This document shows positions 37,026-46,725 of a stretch of 64,000 nt of DNA, piece after piece. Numbering within the stretch: the stretch's first letter is position 1; every line of letters starts with the position of its first letter. The DNA lies in contig NZ_CP121685.1 of the NCBI RefSeq assembly GCF_029760915.1, positions 718,001 through 782,000 of the forward strand, given 5' to 3'. Below the pieces are notes generated by a model. The model was not told where the DNA came from and did no database searches. It saw only the letters and a program-made list of their open reading frames with translations. The translations under genes were made by a program, and so were the position numbers. The stretch is from Olleya sp. YS (GTDB lineage Bacteria > Bacteroidota > Bacteroidia > Flavobacteriales > Flavobacteriaceae).

Positions 37026-38702
37026 TTATTTTAATTCTTCTAATAAAATGATGTTTTGGTTTGATGTAATTTTGACTGTTCCATTTTTAACTTCAAAATG
37101 TTCTCCTGAATAAAAATCTCTTACTTTTTGTCCTTCTTTAAAAACTGAAGACACATTTAAGATTTGTAATTCTTTTGGAAAATCTATAGCAACTATAACT
37201 TGATCTTTAAAATCACCATTTGTATATACTCTACTAAATATGTAAGGTGATTCACTAATCATTAGATGTTGTCCTGCTCCAATTGCTGGATGATTAAGTC
37301 TAAACTGACCCAGTTTTTGCCAATGGATAAGCAAATCTTGGTGTTGTGACATCTCATTCCAATTCATAAAACTACGTAAGGTGGCATCACCAACTGTACC
37401 TTCAATAGTTAAGTCTCTTGCAGTTTCATCTCCATAATAGATTTGAGACGTACCAGGTGATAGTAATAATCGGGTTGCAGTTTCAAATGTTTTTTCTCTG
37501 TTTTTATCAAACGGTTGTCCATCGTCATGCGACGTTAAATAGTTTAAAACGCCATAACCTTTTAAGTCACTATTTAATATCGTATTATAACGATTAAACT
37601 GTTCTTCATAGGATTGTTGTTGTGCGTTCCATTTCATTTCAAAATTGATTAAGCTATTAAATGCTTTATCAAAATAATTGACTTTTTTGTCTCCAAAATC
37701 GAACGCTTTTCCAGCTGAAATTCCGTAATTATATACTTCTCCTGTTAAATAAAACCCATTATTATCTAAGACCTTATTTGGGTTTTGCTGCTTAAATTCT
37801 GCGAAAGCGTTATCACAAACCTCTCTAAATTCTTGCCACACAAATTCCTCAGTGTGCTTAACTGTATCGACTCTATAACCATCAATTCCAAAGTCTGTAA
37901 TATAATCGCTTAACCACTTCATGATATAAAAACGAGGTGCACGTGGATAACCTGTTTTTTTGAAAAATGCGTCTAATTCTGCAACTTCTTGCTCATAACG
38001 ACCTTCGTCTTTCCATTTTTGAACTAATTGAGGAGGTAATTCTACTGCATTGTTGCTTTCGGTTTTAATATCTGGAAGATTTTTAACCAGTGTACAGGTT
38101 ATTGTGTTATCATAATTATCATAACGACATTGTGGCTGAGTTCTAACCCAATCGTTTGGCCAAACGGGATCCTTTTCTGTGACTGGACCTGTGTGATTAA
38201 TAACAGCATCTAACAGAACCCTGATGCCTTTTTTATGCGCAGCATCTACCAAATTTTTTAAATCATCTTTTGTACCCAAATTAGCATCAATGTTAGTCCA
38301 ATCTTTGGTCCAATATCCATGAAAACCATACGTCAATCCAGTTCCTTCATCTGTTCCGCCATGTATTTGCTCTACAATTGGTGACATCCAAATAGCGTTA
38401 ACACCTAAATTGGTAAAGTAACCTTCCTCTATTTTTTGGGTAACACCTTTTAAATCGCCTCCTTCAAAACCACGTAACACTGCTGTTTCTTTAGTCCTAC
38501 CGTAATTAACATCGTTGGTTTTGTCGCCATTATTAAAACGATCCGTTAATAAGAAATATACATTTGCGGCTTCCCAAACAAAAGGTGTTTGTGCTTCTTC
38601 TTTTTGTTGATGTTGTGCCAAATCTTGACTCGTCTTTTTATCTGATTTGCAAGAAAAAAGTACAATTATTAAAAGTGTTATTATTGGTTTTAAATTTTTC
38701 AT
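37026..38702 (-). CDS. GH13 alpha-amylase family lipoprotein
   Basis: GH13 enzyme of 558 residues with lipoprotein signal (LFSC, residues 15-18). Conserved regions: DAVINHTG (165-172), GYRVDTVKH with nucleophile Asp279, GEVYNYG with acid/base Glu322, and SHDDGQPF with Asp393. A cysteine pair (CRYDNYDNTITC) sits in the long loop between the first and second regions and may form a disulfide. Such secreted GH13 proteins hydrolyse linear maltooligosaccharides. It precedes the compact GH13 gene by 7 bp. Separated from the GH31 gene by a short gap that holds a palindromic repeat. Confidence 0.94.
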   Translation of the reverse strand: MKNLKPIITLLIIVLFSCKSDKKTSQDLAQHQQKEEAQTPFVWEAANVYFLLTDRFNNGDKTNDVNYGRTKETAVLRGFEGGDLKGVTQKIEEGYFTNLGVNAIWMSPIVEQIHGGTDEGTGLTYGFHGYWTKDWTNIDANLGTKDDLKNLVDAAHKKGIRVLLDAVINHTGPVTEKDPVWPNDWVRTQPQCRYDNYDNTITCTLVKNLPDIKTESNNAVELPPQLVQKWKDEGRYEQEVAELDAFFKKTGYPRAPRFYIMKWLSDYITDFGIDGYRVDTVKHTEEFVWQEFREVCDNAFAEFKQQNPNKVLDNNGFYLTGEVYNYGISAGKAFDFGDKKVNYFDKAFNSLINFEMKWNAQQQSYEEQFNRYNTILNSDLKGYGVLNYLTSHDDGQPFDKNREKTFETATRLLLSPGTSQIYYGDETARDLTIEGTVGDATLRSFMNWNEMSQHQDLLIHWQKLGQFRLNHPAIGAGQHLMISESPYIFSRVYTNGDFKDQVIVAIDFPKELQILNVSSVFKEGQKVRDFYSGEHFEVKNGTVKITSNQNIILLEELK

Positions 38703-38720
38703 GTTTCTATATTTAATGTG

Positions 38721-38745
38721 GATTCCTGCTTTCGCAGGAATGACA
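38721..38745. repeat. Palindromic repeat, GTCATTCCTGCG type
   Basis: GATTCCTGCTTTCGCAGGAA plus TGACA: TTCCTGC and GCAGGAA pair around a 4-base loop. It is in the gap between the esterase-GH31 gene and the GH13 gene. Similar elements are frequent in intergenic DNA of many bacteria. Confidence 0.65.
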
Positions 38746-38751
38746 AAATCA

Positions 38752-41700
38752 CTAATATTTTATTTGTGTTTCAACGTCATTTGAGGTATTCCAATTGACT
38801 TGAAAAGTCAATGTTTTATCAACCTTATTATAAGTGAATTCTATTTTTTTTCTATTGAATTTTATACGTTTTGGTGACTTCGGAAAATTGTGAATTATCA
38901 CATCTATTGTTTTAGTTGATTCTACGTAATTTGCACCTGTTTCAGCCTCAAATTCTATATCTAAACGGTTTTTGCAAGATTCAGCTTCAAACTCTAAAAT
39001 TTCATATTGTCCTTTTTCAAAAGCGTCTTTGGTGTTTCCATCATCATTGTAAAGTGTTTGAACACTTTCTTTTATTGAAGCATCAAAATAGTAGTGTAAA
39101 TCGAAGTTGTTTCCGTTATATTCTGCTGTACTTTGCATTGGTTTTGCGGTAGGAATAAATGCACCACCACGAACGTAAGTTGGGATGTAATTGTCTTCAG
39201 TTTTTACTGAAAGACTTTGTCCTCCTTCCACTTTTTCATCTGTATAATAATTGAACCAGTTGCTGTTTTTTGGAAAGTATACCTCAGCTTCTGTTTGGTT
39301 GGCATTAACAATAGGTGTTACTAAAAAGTTATTTCCCCAAAGGTAGGTTGATGCTACAGTTTGTAACTTTGAATTATCTTCCTCTTCAAAAAATAATGGT
39401 CGCATTAAAGGTGCTCCTGTTTGATTATTTTCAAATACCAAATTGTAATTATATGGTAGTAATTGGTATCGCAATTCGATAGCTTGCTTGGCTAATGCTT
39501 TCGCTTTATCGCTTCTGTAAACAGGTTCTGCAGGCACATCTTCTTGTGCGTGAGGTCTGTAAATAGGTTGAAACACTCCATACTGTAACCAACGTGCGTA
39601 CAGCTCATCATCTAGATTATTTCCTGCAAATCCACCTAAATCGCTATGCATATACGCCAAACCTTGCAGTCCCATTTGAAGCGCAATTTCTGGTTGAGAT
39701 TGTAATCCTCCCCAAGTTCTGTTGACGTCTCCAGACCAAGGAATCATCCCAAAACGTTGTGAGCCAGAACTTCCTGCACGCATTAAAATAAATGGTCTTG
39801 TATTAGAGAAGTTTTTAACGTACATCTCCTGAACCAATTCTGCCCAATGGTGACCATAAATATTATGCACCTCATCTGCAGTTCCTGTTGCGTGAAGTAA
39901 CCCTTCAGGATGCACTTCTGGCTCTCCTAAATCGCCCCAAACCCCTGACACACCTAAGTTTACTAAATCTTTATAAATATTCTGAAACCATTGTTTTCCT
40001 TTTGGATTGTAAATATCTATCAATCCTGTATTACCAAAATAGAAGTCGAAAGTATATGGATTACCTATAGAATCTTTAGCCAAAATATCGGCTTTTACAG
40101 CTTCGTCCCAACGCTTAGAAGTTGTTAACACAAAAGGTTCTGTGACTAAAACCGTTTTCACATTTTGGTCTTTTAACCCTTTAATCATTTGTTTAGGATT
40201 TGGAAACGAATCTCTGTAAAATTCTAAATTTCCCATAGTGCCTTGAATGGTTTTTCCGAACCAGAAAATATCAATGATTATAGCATCTAACGGAATGTTT
40301 TCGTCTCTAAATTTTTGAACTGTTGCTTCTACTTCTTTTTGTGAATGGTAACCAAATCGACTAGAAAAATTACCCATAGCCCAACGTGGTGGCATAGGTT
40401 GTCTGCCAGTTAGTTTTGTGTAATTTTTGGTTAAATCCAACCAAGACTCACCAACCACAATTTGATAGGTTTTTCTACCAGAAATGGTTTCGTAAGTGAT
40501 GGTGTTATCTGCGTTGCTATCTAAATCTAAAAAGCCTATTGGTGCATTATCAAAATGAATAAGATACTTATTGGAAGATACTACCATTGGCATGGTGTAA
40601 TTCATTAACTCGCTTCTTTCTTCGTAACCATAATGTGCTTTGTTGTATAGCTCTAAACGATTACCTCGTCGGTTCATACCTAACGCTCTAGCTCCACCAC
40701 CATATAATACTTCCTTTGGTTTTAAGTTGAAACTAATGGTTTCGAAATCGTCTGTTTTTTGATAGCCATTTTTTATTGAAGTGATTTCTTTACCATCTTT
40801 CCAATAGGACATATGAAAAGGCGACTTGGTAATTTTTACTGTTAATTTTGCAGATTGAAAACTAATCTCTGAAGTTGTTTCATTAAACTTTACATTAGAA
40901 AGTGCTTTATATAAAACTACAGCATGTGACTTTTTATCAAATGTTTCACCTGTTGGTAAAAATGTGGTTTCGACAGTTTTAGGATTGTAAAATTGGATAG
41001 AATAGCTTCCATCAGAAACCTGAATATTTAATTGATTATTTTTAAAATCAGCAGAAACAAATTCTCTTTTTTGAATAGCATCTTCAAACAACCACGTAAT
41101 GGCTTCTTCAAAGTTATTTCGCCATAATTCTTCATTATGCCTACCTTCTGGAACAACTTTAGATTGTATGTTTTCTTCTGGGAATCCATTGTCTTTTAAT
41201 AAAGACGTTATACTTTTCATGTCTATAACAGTCTGACTAATTTCATTAAATCCAGCATTTTCTCCTTCTTTTCCACCTGCTAAAAAGTACATTTTGGTAT
41301 TTTGAAGATTAGCATGCTTTTTGGTAAACTCATTTACTTCTGGAGCAAACCAAAACGCTGGAGAATACACTCCTACTTTACCAAAAACTTCTGGATATTT
41401 TAATGCAGCATAATGCGAAATTAATCCACCCATGGAGCTACCAAAAATAGCTGTATTGCTTCTATCTTTTTTGGTGTTGTAATTAGCATCAATATGTGGT
41501 TTTAGTGTATTGACAATAAAATCGACATACATATCTCCTTCACCTCCACCATATTTAGCATTGGTCCAAGGTGAATACTCATCTAAACGCTTAGATTCAC
41601 CATTATCGATACCAACAACAATAAGCTTTAGGTTGTCTTTGAATAATTTGTCTAAGGTTTCATCCACATTCCACTCGCCATAACCAGAGGTTTTTGCATC

Positions 41701-42228
41701 AAAAATGTTTTGACCATCGTGCATATATACGACAGGATAATCCTGCTTTGAGGTTTTATAATCTGGTGGTAAATAGATCCAAACACGACGTTTTCTGTTT
41801 AGTTGAGGCATATGAAACTCTTCGGAAAGAATGGTAACATTTTTTGAAGCAGTTGAGGCTTCTTCATTATCAAACAAATGACTCCAACCAGCAATTTTAA
41901 CCTTAAACGTGTCGTTTGGTTTTTCAAACTTGTAAATGCGATTATCTATAGCTTCACCTGTATTTGTACTTTCTGCAGTATTCCAATTGCCCAAAGTAAA
42001 CTTAAATAAAATACGCTGTTCTGTTTTTGGAAGCGTGATTTGATATTGACCATCTACTTGTTGTAATTGATAGTCTTTATGTCCACCAGACCAACCTTCA
42101 AAATCACCTGAAATAAAAATAGAAGCGTCTTTTGGTGTGTCTTCAGGAAGTCCATCCACGATGATGGTGACTTGTGCAATTGTTACTTGGACTAGTAAAA
42201 AGGATAGTATGTAAATAATGTTTTTCAT
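38752..42228 (-). CDS. Esterase-GH31 alpha-glucosidase fusion with N-terminal CBM-like domain
   Basis: Exported three-part enzyme of 1158 residues. After a signal peptide (LSFLLVQVTIAQ) comes a CBM20/48-like domain (about 20-130: ISGDFEGWSGG, FKFTLGNW), then an alpha/beta-hydrolase of the putative esterase family (about 135-385) with nucleophile Ser in GSSMGG, then a GH31 catalytic domain (about 480-1000) with IIIDIFWFG, GVWGDLGEPEV (nucleophile Asp) and IPWSGDV (acid/base Asp), and beta domains. It may remove acyl groups and glucose from substituted glucans. The open frame extends to 42279, but those 17 codons (VIQNEVKNLLN) are a translated palindromic repeat, so I start at 42228. Confidence 0.88.
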   Translation of the reverse strand: MKNIIYILSFLLVQVTIAQVTIIVDGLPEDTPKDASIFISGDFEGWSGGHKDYQLQQVDGQYQITLPKTEQRILFKFTLGNWNTAESTNTGEAIDNRIYKFEKPNDTFKVKIAGWSHLFDNEEASTASKNVTILSEEFHMPQLNRKRRVWIYLPPDYKTSKQDYPVVYMHDGQNIFDAKTSGYGEWNVDETLDKLFKDNLKLIVVGIDNGESKRLDEYSPWTNAKYGGGEGDMYVDFIVNTLKPHIDANYNTKKDRSNTAIFGSSMGGLISHYAALKYPEVFGKVGVYSPAFWFAPEVNEFTKKHANLQNTKMYFLAGGKEGENAGFNEISQTVIDMKSITSLLKDNGFPEENIQSKVVPEGRHNEELWRNNFEEAITWLFEDAIQKREFVSADFKNNQLNIQVSDGSYSIQFYNPKTVETTFLPTGETFDKKSHAVVLYKALSNVKFNETTSEISFQSAKLTVKITKSPFHMSYWKDGKEITSIKNGYQKTDDFETISFNLKPKEVLYGGGARALGMNRRGNRLELYNKAHYGYEERSELMNYTMPMVVSSNKYLIHFDNAPIGFLDLDSNADNTITYETISGRKTYQIVVGESWLDLTKNYTKLTGRQPMPPRWAMGNFSSRFGYHSQKEVEATVQKFRDENIPLDAIIIDIFWFGKTIQGTMGNLEFYRDSFPNPKQMIKGLKDQNVKTVLVTEPFVLTTSKRWDEAVKADILAKDSIGNPYTFDFYFGNTGLIDIYNPKGKQWFQNIYKDLVNLGVSGVWGDLGEPEVHPEGLLHATGTADEVHNIYGHHWAELVQEMYVKNFSNTRPFILMRAGSSGSQRFGMIPWSGDVNRTWGGLQSQPEIALQMGLQGLAYMHSDLGGFAGNNLDDELYARWLQYGVFQPIYRPHAQEDVPAEPVYRSDKAKALAKQAIELRYQLLPYNYNLVFENNQTGAPLMRPLFFEEEDNSKLQTVASTYLWGNNFLVTPIVNANQTEAEVYFPKNSNWFNYYTDEKVEGGQSLSVKTEDNYIPTYVRGGAFIPTAKPMQSTAEYNGNNFDLHYYFDASIKESVQTLYNDDGNTKDAFEKGQYEILEFEAESCKNRLDIEFEAETGANYVESTKTIDVIIHNFPKSPKRIKFNRKKIEFTYNKVDKTLTFQVNWNTSNDVETQIKY

Positions 42229-42242
42229 TTTATTATTTAAAA

Positions 42243-42268
42243 GATTCTTCACTTCGTTCTGAATGACA
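42243..42268. repeat. Dispersed repeat, GATTCTTCACTTCGTTC type
   Basis: The copy reads GATTCTTCACTTCGTTCTGA then ATGACA. It lies just upstream of the corrected start of the esterase-GH31 gene and extends that open frame artificially. Confidence 0.55.
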
Positions 42269-42287
42269 GATTGTTTCATTTAATTGA

Positions 42288-42314
42288 GACCTCTCGACTA
42301 CGCTCGAGGTAACA
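42288..42314. repeat. Dispersed repeat, TCGACTACGCTCGAGG type
   Basis: ACCTCTCGACTACGCTCGAG then GTAACA; ACCTC and GAGGT pair. It belongs with the copies at 7074, 14611 and 46694 and lies next to the repeat at 42243-42268. Confidence 0.6.
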
Positions 42315-42319
42315 TTTGT

Positions 42320-44278
42320 TTATAATTTGGTAGTTAATAGTAAGCTTCCTCTTTCTTTTAATTGGATGTCATCTTGCCATACAAAAGTTTCACCAGTGAT
42401 GATGTTTTTCAATGTTTTTCCGTTTAAACCGACTTCTTCATAGCGTTTTAAATCGATAGTAATTGGTTCATCATTTTTATTAATAATATGTACAACGGTT
42501 TCGCCTTCAACAACTCTAAACAAGAAATACGTTCCTAAAAATGGTGCAAAATGAATGGTTTTACCATCGTGAATGGCAGCACTTGTTTTTCTGTAATTCA
42601 GCACCTTTTTAAGATAGTTTTGCATATCTTTTTGGTCGTCTGTTAATCCTTCACCTGTAAATGCATTAACGGTATCACCTTGCCAACCACCAGGAAAATC
42701 CGTACGGATTAATCCATGATCGCCTGGTTTTTCAAAGTCATTCATTAAGATTTCTGTTCCATAATAAAGTTGTGGTGTTCTTGGTAGCATTAATAAATAA
42801 CTTAGTGCCATTTTTGTATTTGGAATATCACCTTTTAATTGTGTAAAAATGCGGCTCATATCATGATTATCTGGAAAAATCATGATGTCTTTTGGTGAGG
42901 TATATGCAAAGTCGTTTGCCAAACCTTCGTACATTTTAACTAATCCAGTGTCCCATTTTTCTTCTTCATTTAAAGCGTCAACGATATGTCTTTGCATTGC
43001 AAAATCCATGGTTGATTTTAAATTGGATTTGTAACCATCTTTGTTTTTGTTTCCATCTTGCCAATAGGCTATTAGCAATGGGTTATAACTCCATTCTTCA
43101 CCAACGATATTAAAATTAGGATATTCGTTCATGATTGCTCCTGCCCAATTAGCCATAAATGTTTTATCAGGATATGGATAAGTGTCTTGTCTTATTCCGC
43201 TTAGGTTTAGCGTTTCAATCCACCAAATGCTATTTTGAATAATATAGTTAGCCATAAACGGATTACGCTGGTTTAAATCTGGCATTGCACTAACAAACCA
43301 ACCTTCTGCCATTTCTTTTTTATCACGCATAGCAGCATACAAATCTTGATTGCTTGTACGTCTATGATTGGAATTGTTTAATGGTTTATTATTTTCAAAA
43401 TTGGCTTGTTGGTTTACCCAATCTTTAAATGGTAAATCTTGCATCCACCAATGCTCACTTCCGCAATGGTTAGCCACTTGGTCCATGATAATTCCCATTC
43501 CTTTTTCTTTGGCTTTTGTAGATAATTCTTCATACTCTTTTAAAGTTCCAAAACGAGGATCAACTCGATAAAAATCGGTCATTGCATAGCCATGATAAGA
43601 GGATTCAGGCATATCATTAATTAATAATGGACTAGACCATATTTGGGTAAAACCCATATCTTGAATATAATCTAAATGTTGAATGATTCCCTTGATGTCT
43701 CCACCATGTCTGCCATAATCATCTTGTCTATTAATAGTAGCTTCTTTTAAAAGGCTTACTTGTTCTCCATTTTCGTTAATACTAGAAGCATCTAAATAAA
43801 TATCATTAGAAGTATCTCCATTTGCAAATCGATCTGGAGTAATCAAATAAATGACGTCACTGCTATCAAAACCTTGAAAATCTGTTGCGTCTCTTTCTCT
43901 ATCTTTTAACTCATATGTTTGGGTTAGCTGCTTCCCATCTTTAAATTTGAAGTTGATATTAAATTGACCTGCTTTAGCACTTTCAGCAATAGCTAAATCA
44001 ACAAACAAATAATTAGGACTATCAGCTTTATGTACTTTTTCAATTGAAACACCTTGGTAGTTGATGCTTAATTCTGCGTCAGAAATGTTTGGATGCTTCA
44101 CTAGTAATTGAAACTGATTGTTATTAAAACCAATCCACCAATTAGGCGGTTCTACTCTTTCGATATCGTTTTTAGCTTCGGTAACTACTTCTGGCGCTTT
44201 AGTTTCTTGAGTTTTATTTTTACAAGACAAACTAACACTAACTAAAATTATTAATGCTACGTGTATTAATTTTTTCAT
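42320..44278 (-). CDS. GH13 neopullulanase/cyclomaltodextrinase-type lipoprotein (SusA-like)
   Basis: GH13 enzyme of 652 residues with lipobox VSLSC. An N-terminal beta domain (about 45-130, NWWIGFNNNQFQLLVKHPNI) is the type found in cyclomaltodextrinases and SusA. The barrel contains MDQVANHCGSEHWW, GIRQDTYPYP with the nucleophile Asp, VGEEWSYN with the acid/base Glu, and FPDNHDMSR with the third Asp. It should cut cyclic and branched maltodextrins in the periplasm. I use ATG 44278 rather than the TTG at 44296, because it gives a clean lipoprotein signal (MKKLIHVALIILV). It is about 20 bp after the GH65 gene. Confidence 0.93.
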   Translation of the reverse strand: MKKLIHVALIILVSVSLSCKNKTQETKAPEVVTEAKNDIERVEPPNWWIGFNNNQFQLLVKHPNISDAELSINYQGVSIEKVHKADSPNYLFVDLAIAESAKAGQFNINFKFKDGKQLTQTYELKDRERDATDFQGFDSSDVIYLITPDRFANGDTSNDIYLDASSINENGEQVSLLKEATINRQDDYGRHGGDIKGIIQHLDYIQDMGFTQIWSSPLLINDMPESSYHGYAMTDFYRVDPRFGTLKEYEELSTKAKEKGMGIIMDQVANHCGSEHWWMQDLPFKDWVNQQANFENNKPLNNSNHRRTSNQDLYAAMRDKKEMAEGWFVSAMPDLNQRNPFMANYIIQNSIWWIETLNLSGIRQDTYPYPDKTFMANWAGAIMNEYPNFNIVGEEWSYNPLLIAYWQDGNKNKDGYKSNLKSTMDFAMQRHIVDALNEEEKWDTGLVKMYEGLANDFAYTSPKDIMIFPDNHDMSRIFTQLKGDIPNTKMALSYLLMLPRTPQLYYGTEILMNDFEKPGDHGLIRTDFPGGWQGDTVNAFTGEGLTDDQKDMQNYLKKVLNYRKTSAAIHDGKTIHFAPFLGTYFLFRVVEGETVVHIINKNDEPITIDLKRYEEVGLNGKTLKNIITGETFVWQDDIQLKERGSLLLTTKL

Positions 44279-44297
44279 TTTAATTAGTGTTTTCAAA

Positions 44298-46604
44298 TTA
44301 TATTTTAACTAAATTATTAGGTGAAATAGTGACTTGCTTATTGTTTACAATAATGTCTAAATTATTTTGTCCTTCTAACTCAAAAGCAGTTTCGTTTTGC
44401 GAAATAGTCACTTTTAAAATTTGATCTCTAAAATTTACTTTAAAGGAGTAGGCTTCCCATTGTTTAGGAATACGAGGTTCAAAATTTAGCATGTCGTTTT
44501 TAATACGCATACCTCCAAAACCTTCTACAATACTCATCCATGTACCAGCCATGCTAGTAATGTGCAAACCTTCTTCAACTTCTTTATTATAATCATCTAA
44601 ATCTAAACGAGAGGTGCGCAAATAAAAGGTATATGCTTGATCCATTTGATCTAACTTAGCAGCTTGTATGCTATGCACACAAGGTGACAGTGAACTTTCA
44701 TGCACTGTAAAAGGTTCGTAGAAATCGAAATGGCGTTTTAATTCTTCAGTTGAAAATTGATCTTCAAAGAAATAAAATCCTTGTAATACATCAGCTTGCT
44801 TTATGTAAGGTGAACGTAAAATGCGGTCCCAACTCCATTTCTGATTAATTGGTCTATCTGTTTTAGGCAAGTCTTCAACTGTAATTAATTCTTTATCTAA
44901 AAAGCCATCTTGTTGTAAATACACTTGGTGTTTTTCAGAATACGGAAAATACATATTTTCTGCTACTTTTTTCCAAGTGTGAAGTTCTTCATGCGTGATT
45001 TTAGTTTTACCTTCAATACGTAAATAGTCGTCGTGATAACCTTCTTTTACTTTATCAATAGTTTCTAACGCATATTCGATACACCATTTTGCTAAATAAT
45101 TAGTGTACCAGTTATTGTTTATATTATTTTCGTATTCGTTTGGACCAGTAACACCTAAAATAACATACTGATTTTTATCTGTTGAAAACGTAGCACGTTG
45201 CTGCCAGAATCTAGCAATAGCAATTAAGACTTCTAGTCCCATTTCTGGGATATAGCTATAATCTCCTGTGTAACGATAGTAGTTAAAAATGGCAAATGCA
45301 ATTGCTCCATTACGGTGGATTTCCTCAAAGGTAATTTCCCATTCGTTGTGGCATTCTTCACCATTCATGGTTACCATTGGATATAATGCTGCTCCATTTG
45401 AAAAGCCTAATTTTTCGGCATTTTCAATCGCTTTTTCTAAGTGGTTGTATCTGTATTTTAGTAAGTTTCTAGCGACTTGTTGGTCTTTGGTTGCCATATA
45501 AAATGGGATACAATAGGCTTCGGTATCCCAATAGGTACTTCCTCCATATTTTTCGCCAGTAAAACCTTTTGGACCAATATTTAAGGTTGAATCTTTTCCT
45601 AAATAGGTTTGATTTAATTGAAAAATATTAAAGCGAATCCCTTGTTGTGCCTTAACGTCACCATCTATGGTAATGTCTGACATTTCCCAAATTTTAGACC
45701 AAGCCTCTTTTTGATTATCTAAAAGTGCCTTAAAGCCCATTTTTTTAACTGTTTTTAAAGCTTCTTTAGCTACAGAAACTAGCTCTCTTTTATCATGATT
45801 TCTATCGACTGTATAACCTCCAAATTTATTGATGGTATAGGTTTCTCCTTTTTTTACAGGATACTCATAACTAAATGAAGCTAAACTTGCATCTGCATTT
45901 ATATTAGGTTCTATCAATACCGATTTATCATTGATAAACACCTGTGATTCCATGAATGTACAGGTATAAAAATCTGTCTTCATGGTTTTAGCTTCAATAA
46001 ATGCTTGGTGATTCTCGTGACTGACGTTTAAAGTGTCCCAAAATTTATCATCCCAATTGGTGTCTTCATTAGTAATTCCACTATCTAAATACGGTTGAAA
46101 CGTGATTTTGGCATCAGTATTAATTGGAGTAATATCAAATTTAATAGCTCCAACCTCATCATACTCTAAACTTAAAAAACGCTTTACAGCAACTTTGACT
46201 TGTACTTTATTTTGAAGCGTTGCGTTAAACGATCTTGACAACCAACCTTCTTTCATGTTAAGTTCTCTTCTAAAGTCTGTAACTGAAGTGCATGAGTTTA
46301 AATCCAATTGTTCGTCATTAATCTGTACATTAATACCAATCCAGTTTGGTGCATTTAATACTTTTGCAAAATACTCTGGATAACCATTTTTCCACCAACC
46401 CACTCTGGTTTTGTCTGGATAATAAACACCTGCAATGTAACTACCTTGAAAGGTCTCACCTGTGTATTGTTCTTCAAAATTAGCACGTTGTCCCATTGCA
46501 CCATTTCCGATGCTGAATAAACTTTCTGAAGATTTTACACGTTCAGCATCAAAACCTTCTTCAATTATAGACCAGTTGTTTGGTTGTATATAATCTTGAT
46601 TCAT
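44298..46604 (-). CDS. GH65 maltose phosphorylase
   Basis: Cytoplasmic phosphorylase of 768 residues that splits maltose (or a related disaccharide) with phosphate to beta-glucose 1-phosphate and glucose. No signal peptide. GH65 features: N-terminal domain with SLFSIGNGAMGQRAN, the (alpha/alpha)6 barrel, catalytic Glu near residue 487 in GVTGPNEYENN, and KWSWDRILRSPY. The neighbouring beta-phosphoglucomutase gene uses exactly its product. Maltose is the likely substrate because of the locus; trehalose or kojibiose cannot be excluded by sequence alone. A 121-bp gap with a repeat separates it from pgmB. Confidence 0.93.
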   Translation of the reverse strand: MNQDYIQPNNWSIIEEGFDAERVKSSESLFSIGNGAMGQRANFEEQYTGETFQGSYIAGVYYPDKTRVGWWKNGYPEYFAKVLNAPNWIGINVQINDEQLDLNSCTSVTDFRRELNMKEGWLSRSFNATLQNKVQVKVAVKRFLSLEYDEVGAIKFDITPINTDAKITFQPYLDSGITNEDTNWDDKFWDTLNVSHENHQAFIEAKTMKTDFYTCTFMESQVFINDKSVLIEPNINADASLASFSYEYPVKKGETYTINKFGGYTVDRNHDKRELVSVAKEALKTVKKMGFKALLDNQKEAWSKIWEMSDITIDGDVKAQQGIRFNIFQLNQTYLGKDSTLNIGPKGFTGEKYGGSTYWDTEAYCIPFYMATKDQQVARNLLKYRYNHLEKAIENAEKLGFSNGAALYPMVTMNGEECHNEWEITFEEIHRNGAIAFAIFNYYRYTGDYSYIPEMGLEVLIAIARFWQQRATFSTDKNQYVILGVTGPNEYENNINNNWYTNYLAKWCIEYALETIDKVKEGYHDDYLRIEGKTKITHEELHTWKKVAENMYFPYSEKHQVYLQQDGFLDKELITVEDLPKTDRPINQKWSWDRILRSPYIKQADVLQGFYFFEDQFSTEELKRHFDFYEPFTVHESSLSPCVHSIQAAKLDQMDQAYTFYLRTSRLDLDDYNKEVEEGLHITSMAGTWMSIVEGFGGMRIKNDMLNFEPRIPKQWEAYSFKVNFRDQILKVTISQNETAFELEGQNNLDIIVNNKQVTISPNNLVKI

Positions 46605-46693
46605 TTTTTTATTAAGATATTAGAACATAGATGCTAGATTGCTTCGCTTTTAGACTGACTCTTGCTCTTTAATTATTTGTTTTATTATGAAAG

Positions 46694-46719
46694 ACACTTC
46701 GACTGCGCTCAGTGTGACA
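46694..46719. repeat. Short palindromic repeat, pgmB-GH65 gap
   Basis: ACACTTCGACTGCGCTCAGT then GTGACA; arms ACACT and AGTGT pair. Best preserved copy of the family seen in the window. Confidence 0.7.
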
Positions 46720-46725
46720 TTCAAT

